Source: Oxalobacter paeniformigenes (GTDB lineage Bacteria > Pseudomonadota > Gammaproteobacteria > Burkholderiales > Burkholderiaceae_D). Taken from it: DNA of 64,000 nt. The notes beneath the pieces were generated by a model that was given only the letters and a program-made list of their open reading frames with translations, ran no database searches and was not told the origin of the DNA. How positions within the stretch are numbered: the stretch's first letter is position 1; each line of letters begins with the position of its first letter. Shown in pieces: positions 26,902-36,285 of the stretch. The stretch lies in assembly GCF_027158465.1 (NCBI RefSeq), contig NZ_JAMKYL010000001.1, forward strand, positions 372,001 through 436,000, in the 5' to 3' direction. The translations under genes and the position numbers were made by a program.

Positions 26902-29900
26902 TCACAATCCGGCAGAGCCGTCGATGGCATGGGTCGCCGTTTTTTCAACCCGTCTGGCGAGCCTGTCGAAGTACAGATAGATGACCGGCGTGGTGAAAAG
27001 CGTCAGCACCTGGCTGACCAGCAGGCCGCCGACCATCGTCAGGCCCAGCGGGTTGCGCATTTCCGAACCGATACCGGTGGCGAGCATCATCGGCACCGCG
27101 CCCAGCAGCGCCGCCATCGTCGTCATCATGATCGGACGGAAACGCAGCAGGCAAGCCTGATAAATCGCCTCGCGCGGGGACATGCCGTGATCGCGTTCGG
27201 CCACGAGCGCGAAGTCGATCATCATGATCGCGTTTTTCTTGACGATACCGATCAGCAGGATGATCCCGATGATGCCGATGACCGACAGGTCGTTGCCCGT
27301 CATCATCAGCGCCAGCAACGCACCGATACCGGCGGAAGGCAGGGTGGACAAAATGGTGATCGGGTGGATATAGCTTTCATAGAGGATACCCAGCACGATG
27401 TACATGGTGATCAGCGCCGCGACGATCAGCCACAATGTCGAGGACAGCGAAGACTGGAAGGCCATCGCTGCGCCCTGGAATTGCGTCTGGATATCCGGCG
27501 GGATACGCATGTCCCGTTCCGTCTCGAGGATGGCTTCCACCGCTTCGGAGAGCGATGAACCCGGCGTCAGGTTGAACGAAATCGTCGCGGTCGGGAATTG
27601 TCCCATATGGTTGATGACCAGAATCGAGGGACGGTATTCGATCGAGGCGACGGCGTCCAGCGGCACGAGCGTGCCGGAGGATGTGGCGACGTAAATCCCC
27701 TTGATGGCCGACGGGTTTTGCCGTTCGTGTTCCTGCACTTCCAGCACGACACGGTACTGGTTGGTCTGCGTGTAAATCGTCGAGATCAGTCGCTGGCCGA
27801 ACGCATTGTACAGCGCGTCGGCGACATCGCGCGTCGAGACACCCAGACGGGAGGCCGTATCGCGGTCGATATTGACATAGGCCATCTGGCCGTTTTCCTG
27901 AAAATCTGTCGCGACATCGGTCAGTTCCGGCAATTCGCGAAGGCGGTCGATCAGGCGCGGTACCCATCGGGACAAATCGTCCTGTGTCGTGGCCTGAAGC
28001 GTGAACTGGTATTGCGTGCGGCTGGAACGGCTGTCGATGCTGATATCCTGTACCGGTTGCAGGTAAAGCGTCATGCCGGCGATCTCCGAGGCCGCTTCCG
28101 AGAGACGGTTCATCACCGTATGGATGTCGTCGCGTTCGCCCTTCGGTTTGAGGTTGATGAGCATTTTGCCGTTGTTGGGCGCGGCATTCGTGCCGTCCAC
28201 CCCGATGAACGACGACAGGCTGACGACGGCCGGATCTTCAAGGATCTTGTCGATCAGTTTTTCCTGCTGGCGGCCCATTGCGGAAAACGAAATGGACTGC
28301 GACGCTTCGGAGACGCCCTGGATGACGCCGGTATCCTGTACCGGGAAAAAGCCTTTCGGAATGACGATGTACAAAAGCCCCGTCAGGACGATTGTACCCA
28401 GCGCGACGGCAAGCGTCAGTTTCTGATGGTCGAGCACCCAGCGCAGGCCTTTGGCGTATTCCTCGATGATGCGGTCGAAAAAACGCCCGCTGGCATGGAA
28501 AAAACGCCCCTGTTTTTCTTCGGGAATATGCTTGAGGAGCCGTGCGCTCATCATCGGCGTCAGGGTCAGCGAAATCAGGGCGGAAATCAGGATCGCCACC
28601 GCCAGCGTGACCGCGAATTCGCGGAACAGCCGCCCGATGACGTCACCCATAAAGAGCAGCGGAATCAGCACGGCAATCAGGGAAACCGTCAGCGAAATGA
28701 TGGTGAAACCGATCTGTTTCGAGCCTTTCAGGGCCGCTTCCATCGGGTTTTCGCCTTCCTCGATATAGCGCGCGATGTTTTCGATCATGACGATGGCATC
28801 ATCCACGACGAAGCCGGTCGCAATCGTCAGCGCCATGAGCGAAAGATTGTTGATCGAAAAGCCCGACAGATACATCACCCCGAACGTGCCGATCAACGAC
28901 AGCGGCACGGCGACCGCCGGAATGATCGTCGCGGTCAGATTACGCAGAAACACGAACACGACCAGTACGACCAGCGCCACCGACATGACCAGTTCGTGTT
29001 CCACATCGGCCACGGATGCGCGGATCGTCACCGTCCTGTCAGAGAGGATTTCCACGTCGATGGCGGCAGGCAGGCTGGCCTGCAGTTGCGGCAACAGTTC
29101 CTTGATACGGTCGGCCACCGCGATGACGTTGGCGCCAGGCTGGCGCTGCACCGTCAGGATGACCGCCGGTTTGTCGTTCGCCCATGCAGCCAGACGTGCA
29201 TTTTCCGCGCCGTCGATGACGGTGGCGATATCCTTGAGGCGCACCGGTGTGCCATCACGGTAGGCGATGATGATGTTCTCGAATTCGGCGGCCGACTTGA
29301 GCTGGTCGTTGCCGTCCACCGTCGAAGCCTGCAACGGTCCGTCGAAACTTCCCTTGGCCTGATTGACGTTGGCATTGGCCACGGCGGAACGGACGTTTTC
29401 CAGTGTGATGCCGCGAGCTGCCAGCGCCCGCGAATTGGCCTGTATCCGGACGGCCGGGCGCTGGCCGCCGCTGATCGAGACCAGCCCGACACCGGGAACC
29501 TGCGAGAGTTTTTGCGCGATGCGCGTATCGGCGAGGTCTTCCAGTTTCGTGATCGTCATCGTCGGCGAGGTGACCGCGATCGTCAGAATCGGCGTATCGG
29601 CCGGGTTGACCTTGTTGTAAATCGGAGGATTGGGCAAATCCGTCGGCAAGAGATTGTTCGCCGCATTGATCGCCGCCTGCACTTCCTGTTCCGCCACATC
29701 CAGCGTCTGCGACAGCGTGAATTGCAGCGTCACCACCGAGACGCCCTCGGAGCTGGCGGACGACATCTGTTCCAGCCCCGACATCTGCCCGAATTGCCGT
29801 TCAAGCGGTGCCGTGATCGTCGATGCCACCACTTCGGGACTTGCGCCCGGATAATACGTCACGACCTGAATCGTCGGGTAATCGACTTCCGGCAACGCCG

Positions 29901-30003
29901 ATACGGGCAACAGCTTCCAGGCTACCAGCCCGGAAAGCAGGATAGCCACCATGAACAAAATGGTAGCCACCGGACGGAGAATGAACGGGCGGGAAGGATT
30001 CAT
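26902..30003 (-). CDS. mdtB: RND multidrug efflux transporter subunit, MdtB type
   Basis: A 1033-residue RND subunit, paralogous to the next gene. It starts MNPSRPFILRPVATILFMVA, with KLLPVSALPEVDYPTIQVVT following and ATGFVVDDAIVMIENI as the TM4 proton-relay motif. The periplasmic porter and docking domains are full length. It begins 12 bases after the membrane-fusion gene. Tandem RND genes behind a single MdtA-like adaptor are diagnostic for MdtABC-type pumps, which in enterobacteria export novobiocin, bile salts and other amphiphiles. The substrate range here is unknown. Confidence 0.88.
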   Translation of the reverse strand: MNPSRPFILRPVATILFMVAILLSGLVAWKLLPVSALPEVDYPTIQVVTYYPGASPEVVASTITAPLERQFGQMSGLEQMSSASSEGVSVVTLQFTLSQTLDVAEQEVQAAINAANNLLPTDLPNPPIYNKVNPADTPILTIAVTSPTMTITKLEDLADTRIAQKLSQVPGVGLVSISGGQRPAVRIQANSRALAARGITLENVRSAVANANVNQAKGSFDGPLQASTVDGNDQLKSAAEFENIIIAYRDGTPVRLKDIATVIDGAENARLAAWANDKPAVILTVQRQPGANVIAVADRIKELLPQLQASLPAAIDVEILSDRTVTIRASVADVEHELVMSVALVVLVVFVFLRNLTATIIPAVAVPLSLIGTFGVMYLSGFSINNLSLMALTIATGFVVDDAIVMIENIARYIEEGENPMEAALKGSKQIGFTIISLTVSLIAVLIPLLFMGDVIGRLFREFAVTLAVAILISALISLTLTPMMSARLLKHIPEEKQGRFFHASGRFFDRIIEEYAKGLRWVLDHQKLTLAVALGTIVLTGLLYIVIPKGFFPVQDTGVIQGVSEASQSISFSAMGRQQEKLIDKILEDPAVVSLSSFIGVDGTNAAPNNGKMLINLKPKGERDDIHTVMNRLSEAASEIAGMTLYLQPVQDISIDSRSSRTQYQFTLQATTQDDLSRWVPRLIDRLRELPELTDVATDFQENGQMAYVNIDRDTASRLGVSTRDVADALYNAFGQRLISTIYTQTNQYRVVLEVQEHERQNPSAIKGIYVATSSGTLVPLDAVASIEYRPSILVINHMGQFPTATISFNLTPGSSLSEAVEAILETERDMRIPPDIQTQFQGAAMAFQSSLSSTLWLIVAALITMYIVLGILYESYIHPITILSTLPSAGIGALLALMMTGNDLSVIGIIGIILLIGIVKKNAIMMIDFALVAERDHGMSPREAIYQACLLRFRPIMMTTMAALLGAVPMMLATGIGSEMRNPLGLTMVGGLLVSQVLTLFTTPVIYLYFDRLARRVEKTATHAIDGSAGL

Positions 30004-30015
30004 GCCGGCACCCGA

Positions 30016-31374
30016 TTACTTCTTCGCACTGTCGCCCGATGGTGCGGGAGCGGCGTTTCCGGACGCCTTGCCATCTTGCCTGCCATCGTTTCCGGCGGCC
30101 ACGGACGGGGTGGATGCCGCCTGGCCAGTAGCGGAAGCGTCTTGCGGTGCGGCGGTTTTGTCCGGTGCGGCGGTTTCAGGTGCCTTGCCATCCTTTCGGG
30201 CAGCTTCAGGCGATGCGGCCGGTTCGTTGGTATCGGCTGTCTTCGGACGGATGATCCGGATTTTCGAGCCGTCGCGCAGCTTGTCCACGCCGTCGGTCAC
30301 GACGATCTGTCCCGGTTCCAGTCCTTCCTCGATGATCGTGTTTTCGCCGGAAACCGGTCCGGTTTTGACCTGAACCAGACTGACCGTGCCGTTGTCGTTG
30401 ACGCGGTAAACCGTATGACCGAGCTTGCCCAGCTGGATGGCGACCGTCGGCACGAGAATCGCTTGCGGACGGGACCCCAGATGCAGGCGGACATTGACGA
30501 ACTGGTTCGGGAACAGCCGGTTGTCCGTATTGGCGAATTTGGCCTTGATGCCGATGGTGCCGGTATCGGTATTGAGCTGGTTGTCGATCGCCAGCAATGT
30601 TCCTTCGGAAAGCAGATTGCGGTTTTCACGATCCCATGCCGAAACCGCCAGTTTCGGATTGCCGGTATAGGCTTGCAAGAGCTGGGTCAGATCGACTTCC
30701 GGAATCGAGAAAAAGACATTGATGGGCTGTTCCTGCGTAATGGTGACGATCCCGTTGGTATCGGTTGCATGGACGATATTGCCCAGATCGACCTGTCGCA
30801 GACCGACACGCCCGGAAATCGGCGCGGTGATCCGGCTGTATGTGAGCTGGAGTCGCGCATTGTCCACGGCACCCTGATCGAGCTTGACCGTGCCTTCGTA
30901 CTGTTTGACCAGCGCTGCCTGTGTATCGACCTGTTGTTTGGCGATGGAATTCTGCTCCAGCAGCTGGCGGTAGCGTTTCAGATCGAGCCGTGCGTTTTCC
31001 AGCAATGCCTGATCTCGCATGAGCTGCCCTTCGGCCTGCATCAGTTCCGCCTTGAACGGGCGCGGATCGAGTTCGGCGAGCAGCTGGCCCGCTTTCACCA
31101 GCTGGCCTTCCGTGAAATGCAGTTTGACGAGTTCCCCATCGACACGGCTGCGTACCGTCGTGGTGTAGGTGGAATCGACGGTTCCCAGCGCAAGGATTTG
31201 AAGCGGTGCATCTTCCTGTACGACAGTCGCCACCCGGACGGCGGCCGCACCGCCACGCGGTGGCGTTCCCCGGTTTTTCGCGACGATCCAGTAAATGCCC
31301 CAGATCACGACGATGGCGAACAGACAGACGATGGCAATCAGAAAAGGACGGCGGAGTTTGACTTTCTTCAGCAT
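30016..31374 (-). CDS. mdtA: Membrane fusion protein of the MdtABC pump
   Basis: A 452-residue periplasmic adaptor anchored by an uncleaved N-terminal segment (MLKKVKLRRPFLIAIVCLFA, then IVVIWGIYWIV). The lipoyl/barrel-sandwich halves are GTVDSTYTTTVRSRVDGELV and YSRITAPISGRVGLRQVDLG, flanking an alpha-hairpin (about residues 100-170) with LLENARLDLKRYRQLLEQNS. Beta-barrel and membrane-proximal domains follow, as does an Ala/Pro-rich tail. It connects the RND pair to the NodT channel. First gene of the operon; a candidate promoter with two direct repeats lies about 170-200 bases upstream. Confidence 0.92.
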   Translation of the reverse strand: MLKKVKLRRPFLIAIVCLFAIVVIWGIYWIVAKNRGTPPRGGAAAVRVATVVQEDAPLQILALGTVDSTYTTTVRSRVDGELVKLHFTEGQLVKAGQLLAELDPRPFKAELMQAEGQLMRDQALLENARLDLKRYRQLLEQNSIAKQQVDTQAALVKQYEGTVKLDQGAVDNARLQLTYSRITAPISGRVGLRQVDLGNIVHATDTNGIVTITQEQPINVFFSIPEVDLTQLLQAYTGNPKLAVSAWDRENRNLLSEGTLLAIDNQLNTDTGTIGIKAKFANTDNRLFPNQFVNVRLHLGSRPQAILVPTVAIQLGKLGHTVYRVNDNGTVSLVQVKTGPVSGENTIIEEGLEPGQIVVTDGVDKLRDGSKIRIIRPKTADTNEPAASPEAARKDGKAPETAAPDKTAAPQDASATGQAASTPSVAAGNDGRQDGKASGNAAPAPSGDSAKK

Positions 31375-31542
31375 AAAGACACCGTGATGACCGGTTGGTA
31401 AACGTCCTGACCGGCATACATCCCGTCACGGCCGATATGCACAGGATCATCGGAAGCACTCCGGCGGCATGGCGCAGGTCGGACAAGTTTCATCGCATTG
31501 TAATTCCATCCCCCGTATGCGAACAGGGGCGGACCAAGAGCT

Positions 31543-31571
31543 GTTACAAGGCGTTACAAAATAGCTGTCAA
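31543..31571 (-). promoter_or_regulatory. Candidate mdtA promoter with tandem TTGTAAC repeats
   Basis: Read on the minus strand, TTGACA (31571-31566) is followed after 17 bases by TGTAAC (31548-31543). Two direct repeats TTGTAAC (31559-31553 and 31549-31543), set exactly ten bases apart, cover the spacer and -10. Ten-base-spaced direct repeats are the usual footprint of OmpR-type response regulators. Enterobacterial mdtABC is controlled by BaeR and CpxR, but no such gene is in this window. The remaining sequence to 31777 (about 200 bases) shows no gene. Confidence 0.5.
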
Positions 31572-31777
31572 CCGTTATTCATGTGTTGAAAAAAGCCGAC
31601 AGCCATATGCAGGGACGATCATGTAGCGTTTTCCTGCCCGTTTTCCGTGCAGTGGCGGCAAATCCCTGAAACACAAGGCGATTTCGTGCCTTTGAACAGA
31701 CTTTTCCACAGAAAACGGGGACAAGGGAGGCGGCAAGGCAGAATCCGGCGAAGGGGCAAGGCATTATGGATGCCGCC

Positions 31778-32662
31778 TTATCCCCGCAATACAGGGTAGC
31801 AGCGCACGAGGTAGCCCATGCGGTCGATGAGGCAGCGGGCCTTGCGGGTGGTGACGAGGGTGTCGGGGGCTCCGGCGAGGTAGCCTTCGCCGACGGGGTG
31901 GGAAAAGGTGAGGGTGAGGCGGTGTACGCCGAGGCGGGTGCCTTGTTGCCGGGCGAAGCGGGATGCGGCCATGGCGCGGATGGTGTCGGGGTCTGTTTTT
32001 TCCGTCCAGCGGGCGGCGTCGCAGGGCAGGCCCCGGATGCCGTCGGGGGTGATGCCGGTGGTGGCCCAGCGGCGCATGGCTTGAAGCGGCTGGCTGGCGT
32101 CATGGCGCGCGAGTTCGCGGGGCAGGTTGATGCCGTGTCGCACGGGCAGTTCGGGCAACGATTCGCCGTTTTCGCCGGTTTCGGTGCCGATGTGTGAAAA
32201 GAGGGTGTTGGCGAAGGCCTGTCGGTCGTTTTCGCGGTAGCGGGCGGTGTCGATGGTGTCTGGCGGGGCGCTGCCGGTCAGTTCACGGCGGATGATGCTG
32301 AAGAACAGGCGGACGTCGGTATTGATGGGGATGCTGTACGATGGGAGTATCCAGCCGGTTTTTTCGCTGCCGGTAGCGAGGTAGCTGTCGAGTGTGGCGA
32401 GGATTTTGTCGCGGGATGTCGGGGTGAAGCGCGCCCAGACGGGGCGTATCCATTCGTCGGCAAGATGTGCGATGGCGTCGGGGTCGCGATAGTCACATGC
32501 GGCGAAGGCTTCGGTTTCGGTGTCGGTCAGGCTTGCCAGTTCACCCAGCAGGTCGCCCAGAAATTCCCAGTGGGTTTCCTGTGTGCCGGGTGCCGGTGCT
32601 GGCGGCGGGATGTCCAGCCATTGGATGAGGCGTGCCAGTGTGTTTCGGATGATGCCGGGCAT
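31778..32662 (-). CDS. Unknown protein, paralogue of the upstream gene
   Basis: A 294-residue protein with no recognised domain. It is clearly paralogous to the gene at 32720: both share WGFLGDILGELILPTDEE-like N-termini (here WEFLGDLLGELASLTDTETE). Both also share the central block RRWATTGITPDGIRGLPCDA and the C-terminal block HRLTLTFSHPVGEGYLAGAP, ending in a KARCLIDRMGYLVRCYP-like segment. No signal peptide or membrane helix is apparent. It starts 57 bases after the other copy, on the same strand. The two copies have diverged strongly, so the duplication is old or was acquired as two genes. No function is proposed. Confidence 0.6.
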   Translation of the reverse strand: MPGIIRNTLARLIQWLDIPPPAPAPGTQETHWEFLGDLLGELASLTDTETEAFAACDYRDPDAIAHLADEWIRPVWARFTPTSRDKILATLDSYLATGSEKTGWILPSYSIPINTDVRLFFSIIRRELTGSAPPDTIDTARYRENDRQAFANTLFSHIGTETGENGESLPELPVRHGINLPRELARHDASQPLQAMRRWATTGITPDGIRGLPCDAARWTEKTDPDTIRAMAASRFARQQGTRLGVHRLTLTFSHPVGEGYLAGAPDTLVTTRKARCLIDRMGYLVRCYPVLRG

Positions 32663-32719
32663 GGTCGCACCGTCGGGTGATGGATGCCGCCGCAGGGGGT
32701 ATGCGGCGGCGTGTGACGG

Positions 32720-33586
32720 TTATTTGAGGATGGGGTAGTTCGCCAGCAGGTTGCCGAGTTTGTCGAACAGGAAACGGGCACGGCGGGTTTTGGTGGGGAT
32801 GGTCGTTCCCTTGAAAAAGCCGATGCCGATATCGTTGTCGAAGGTCAGGGTCAGGCGGTCGACGTACAGGCCGTTTTCCTGGAGCTGCTGGAATTGGCGC
32901 AGTGCCAGGTCGTTGCCGTAGTACATGTCGTCGTAGCTGAGCCATTTGGTGGCGTCGGACATGAGGCCACGGATGTTGTTGGGGCGGATGCCGGTGGTGG
33001 CCCAGCGTTTGAGTTCGTCGAGTTTGCGTTCGGGCGAATACCATTCGAGCAGGTCGGTACGGACGGTGCCGATACGTTCGGGGCTGGCGTAGTAGGATGT
33101 GTCGGACCAGTCGGGGCGTTCGGCCTGCTTGTACAGGGAGTTGATGAATTCCGGGCTGGTGTCTTCCTCGTATTCTTCCGGGTCGATGGGGTCGGGGAAG
33201 TTGGAGAGGAAGAATTCCTGCCAGATGACGGTGTAGAACTGTTTGGACGAGATGATGGGAATGGGGACCTGGAAGGCGTTGATGATGCTGTCGAGTTCGC
33301 TTTCGGGCTGGTGCAGGTACCATGCGAGGGTATCGCGGATGCGCAGCCGGCTTTCTTCGGTGTAGAGGTAGAAGTCGGGCATGATCCAGGGTTGCAGGAA
33401 GTAGCGCAGGGCGACGGTTTCGGAAAAGTCGCGTTTGGCGAATTCGATGATTTCCTCATCTGTCGGCAAGATGAGTTCGCCGAGGATGTCGCCCAGGAAG
33501 CCCCAGTAGTATTTTTTTTTCCGTTCTTTTCCCCACAGGTGGCTGCGGTAGGCCTTGAAGAAGCTGGAGATGGTCATTTTTCCCAT
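32720..33586 (-). CDS. Unknown protein, tandem paralogue
   Basis: A 288-residue protein starting MGKMTISSFFKAYRSHLWGK, rich in aromatic and acidic residues. It shares three blocks with the following gene: YWGFLGDILGELILPTDEEI, KRWATTGIRPNNIRGLMSDA and DRLTLTFDNDIGIGFFKGTT, then RARFLFDKLGNLLANYPI. The start ATG at 33586 is preceded by AGGACAGCC. It lies 45 bases downstream of preA on the same strand, so read-through from preTA is likely. I do not recognise the family and see no catalytic motif. The regular conserved blocks argue for a real protein family, not an accidental frame. Confidence 0.65.
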   Translation of the reverse strand: MGKMTISSFFKAYRSHLWGKERKKKYYWGFLGDILGELILPTDEEIIEFAKRDFSETVALRYFLQPWIMPDFYLYTEESRLRIRDTLAWYLHQPESELDSIINAFQVPIPIISSKQFYTVIWQEFFLSNFPDPIDPEEYEEDTSPEFINSLYKQAERPDWSDTSYYASPERIGTVRTDLLEWYSPERKLDELKRWATTGIRPNNIRGLMSDATKWLSYDDMYYGNDLALRQFQQLQENGLYVDRLTLTFDNDIGIGFFKGTTIPTKTRRARFLFDKLGNLLANYPILK

Positions 33587-33631
33587 GATGGCTGTCCTGT
33601 TGTCTGGTGTTTGAGAGTGATTGTATCGTGT

Positions 33632-34888
33632 TTAGCGGTAGTGTTGTTTGATGAGCAGGGGGTGTACCGGGCGGTTTTCCTTGAATACGGCCTGGTCGGG
33701 GCGGATGCAGTCGGTGACCGGACAGACGTTCAGGCACAGGTGGCAGCCGACGCAGCGCTCGTCGTCGATGGTCGGGGTACGTGTGTAGTCGTCCCAGTCG
33801 ATGGCCTGGTGGCCGCCGTCCTGACAGGAGACATAGCAGCGTCCGCAGCCGATGCAGCGGGCGGCGTCGATTTTCGGGATGAGCATGAAATCGCGGTCGA
33901 TGTCGTCTGCCGGCACGATGTTGGGTAATGCCTTGCCGACGAGGGCCGATAGCCGTTCGATGCCGTTTTCCGCCATGTAGTGCGACAGGCCGCTTGTCAG
34001 GTCGTCGATGATGCGGTAGCCGTATTCCATGACGGCGGTCGTGATCTGGACGGTGGATGAGCCGACGAGCAGAAATTCGAGGGCGTCGCGCCAGGTGACG
34101 ATGCCGCCGATGCCGGAGACGGGGACGTTCGCCAGTTGCGGGTGCTGTTTCATCTGGGTGATGAAGCGCAGGGCGATGGGCTTGATGGCGGGGCCCGAGT
34201 AACCGGAGATGGATGACTTGCCGTTGACGACGGGCATGGCGGTCATGTGGGTCGTGTCGATGTTCGTGATGGCCTTGACGGTGTTGATGGCGGCGATGCC
34301 GCGTGCGCCGGCCTGTACGGCAGCGATGGCCGGTTCTTCCATGTGGCCGATGTTGGGGGTCATTTTCGCCAGTACGGGCAGGCGGGTGGTGCTGCATACG
34401 GCTTCTGTATAGCGTGCGACGAGTTCGGGACTCTGGCCGACGTCGGAACCCATGGCCGATGAGGTCATTTGCGGGCAGGAGAAGTTGCATTCGATCATGT
34501 CCGCGCCGGCGTCGCTGACTTTTTTCGCCAGTGTCTTCCATTCATCCTCGTCGCTGCCCATGATGGATGCGATGATGACTTTTCCGGGATATTCGCGTTT
34601 GAGGCGGCGTATGCTGGCGAGATTGGTTTCCAGCGGCTTGTCGGAAATCATTTCCATGTTCTTGAAGCCGGTCCAGGGGCCGCCGGGCATGCCGGTCGTG
34701 TCGAATCGCGGAGAGCATTCGTCCGGGATGAAGATGCCGAGCGTTTTGTAGGCGACGCCGCCCCAGCCTGCCTCGAAGGCACGGGCGACCATTTCGTAGT
34801 CGCTGGATACGGGGGACGAGGACAAAAAGAACGGGTTTTCGCAGTGAACGCCCAGAAAGTCGATGGAGAGGTCTTTTTTCAGCGCCAT
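33632..34888 (-). CDS. preA: NAD-dependent dihydropyrimidine dehydrogenase subunit PreA
   Basis: A 418-residue FMN TIM-barrel subunit with a C-terminal 2x[4Fe-4S] ferredoxin domain. The dihydroorotate-dehydrogenase-like barrel shows IECNFSCPQM, PVLAKMTPNI and VSGIGGIVTWRDALEFLLVG. The ferredoxin motifs are CIGCGRCYVSCQDGGHQA and CVGCHLCLNVCPVTDC. With PreT it reduces uracil and thymine to the 5,6-dihydro forms. The ATG at 34888 is used because GGAG lies upstream and the family begins MALKKDLSID; a frame start 15 bases earlier lacks a ribosome binding site. It starts 11 bases after the preT stop. Confidence 0.95.
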   Translation of the reverse strand: MALKKDLSIDFLGVHCENPFFLSSSPVSSDYEMVARAFEAGWGGVAYKTLGIFIPDECSPRFDTTGMPGGPWTGFKNMEMISDKPLETNLASIRRLKREYPGKVIIASIMGSDEDEWKTLAKKVSDAGADMIECNFSCPQMTSSAMGSDVGQSPELVARYTEAVCSTTRLPVLAKMTPNIGHMEEPAIAAVQAGARGIAAINTVKAITNIDTTHMTAMPVVNGKSSISGYSGPAIKPIALRFITQMKQHPQLANVPVSGIGGIVTWRDALEFLLVGSSTVQITTAVMEYGYRIIDDLTSGLSHYMAENGIERLSALVGKALPNIVPADDIDRDFMLIPKIDAARCIGCGRCYVSCQDGGHQAIDWDDYTRTPTIDDERCVGCHLCLNVCPVTDCIRPDQAVFKENRPVHPLLIKQHYR

Positions 34889-34899
34889 GGTGTGTCTCC

Positions 34900-36132
34900 T
34901 CAAAGTCGGGTTTCCGCCAGGGGTGTTTCGCCGATGGCTTCCAGTATGGCGGCTGCCGCGCGTTTGCCGGATGCGATCGCCGCGACGACGGTGGCGCCGC
35001 CGTTGGTTCTGTCGCCGCCCGCGAACAGGCGCGGGTGGACGGGCAGGCTGGCGATGTCTGGCTGTTGTTCCTGACCGACGGCGAGAATGATTTTGTCGGC
35101 GGCCAGCGTCATGTGCGAGATGCCGTCGGCACCGGTGAAGTCGATGGCGGTGACTTTGCCGTTTTCACCACGGATGGCCTTGGGGAAAAATTCGGCCAGT
35201 ACCGGAATGCCCATGTTGACGGCCAGCAATGTTTCGGCCATGTTGGCCGATGCGAAGGCGATGGGGCGGCAATAGACGAGTTTGACGTTGGCGGCCAGGA
35301 GGGCGGCGGCGGTGGTGGCGCAGTCCATGGCTACGTCGCCGTCGCCGATGATGACGATCCGGTTGCCTGCTTCGGACGGTTTTTCGAGTCGTGCGGTTTT
35401 GAGCCAGTTTAATGCGTGGCAGACGCCGTCGAGTTCCTTGCCGGGCAAATCGAGGGTTTTGGGTTTCCACAGGCCGGTGCCGACGAAAACGGCGTCGTAT
35501 CGGGTCAGCAGGTTGTCGATGTCCTGGCTGGAGATCGGTGTGTCGCAAAAGAAGGAGATGTCGAGATCGTCCAGACGGGAGAGGTCGAAATCGACGATTT
35601 CCTGCGGGAGCCGGAAAGGCGGGATGCCCAGCGAGAGCATGCCGCCCGGATGTCCGGCGGCTTCCATGATGTCAACATGACAGCCTTCGCGCGCGAGGGT
35701 GACGGCACAGGCCAGCGAAGCGGGGCCTGCACCGATGCAGGCGACTTTTTTTCCGTTGGTGTCGGCGCCGGTCAGGATGTGCATGTCCAGACGTCGTTCT
35801 TCATCGGTGATGAATCGCTGGAGTTTGGCGATTTTGACGGGTTCATCGAGTCGGGCACGGATGCAGGCACCTTCGCACAGCTCGTTGGCGGGACAGATGC
35901 GGGAACAGCTTGCGCCCAGCGGGTTGTTTTCGCGGATGGTTTCCGCTGCGCCTTTGATGTTTCCGAGACGCAGGGAGCGGATGAATCGGGCGGGATCCGT
36001 ACCGGCGGGGCAAGCGCGGCTGCATGGTGCATCATGGCAGAGCAGGCAGCGGGATGCCTCGGCGATGGCGGCACGTGCATCGAAACCTTTTCCCAGTTCA
36101 CGGTTTTCCATGACACGGATAGTGCGGCTCAT
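34900..36132 (-). CDS. preT: NAD-dependent dihydropyrimidine dehydrogenase subunit PreT
   Basis: A 410-residue FAD/NAD subunit of the GltD type. The N-terminal cysteine-rich Fe-S domain includes CLLCHDAPCSRACPAGTDPA and CSRICPANELCEGACIRA. Next comes the FAD Rossmann motif KKVACIGAGPASLACAV, then the NAD motif RIVIIGDGDVAMDCATTAAA, and a final ILAVGQEQQPD/LFAGGDRTNGGATVVAAIA segment. It passes electrons from NADH to PreA. The start is ATG 36132 (MSRTIRVMENRELGKGF), with GAAGGAAACAGT upstream. The gene lies 153 bases downstream of the sigma-54 regulator; the gap shows no clear terminator or sigma-54 motif. Confidence 0.94.
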   Translation of the reverse strand: MSRTIRVMENRELGKGFDARAAIAEASRCLLCHDAPCSRACPAGTDPARFIRSLRLGNIKGAAETIRENNPLGASCSRICPANELCEGACIRARLDEPVKIAKLQRFITDEERRLDMHILTGADTNGKKVACIGAGPASLACAVTLAREGCHVDIMEAAGHPGGMLSLGIPPFRLPQEIVDFDLSRLDDLDISFFCDTPISSQDIDNLLTRYDAVFVGTGLWKPKTLDLPGKELDGVCHALNWLKTARLEKPSEAGNRIVIIGDGDVAMDCATTAAALLAANVKLVYCRPIAFASANMAETLLAVNMGIPVLAEFFPKAIRGENGKVTAIDFTGADGISHMTLAADKIILAVGQEQQPDIASLPVHPRLFAGGDRTNGGATVVAAIASGKRAAAAILEAIGETPLAETRL

Positions 36133-36285
36133 ACTGTTTCCTTCTTTTCCGGATGGCAATACCGTCAGTATAAGGGAAAGTGCGGGGCACGTGACATACC
36201 GTACCGCATGCTGACGGCAAACCGTTTGTATCCGCGGGCGAAAGTGTGTTTTCCGGGAACGGAGGCCGTCGGCAAGGGAGGATTT

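Noticed and set aside
24247..31401. Very long plus-strand open frames (1103 and 1267 codons) opposite the mdt genes
   Set aside because: They mirror mdtA, mdtB and mdtC codons, have Arg/Asp/Gly-rich composition typical of antisense of GC-rich genes, and no ribosome binding site or family motifs.
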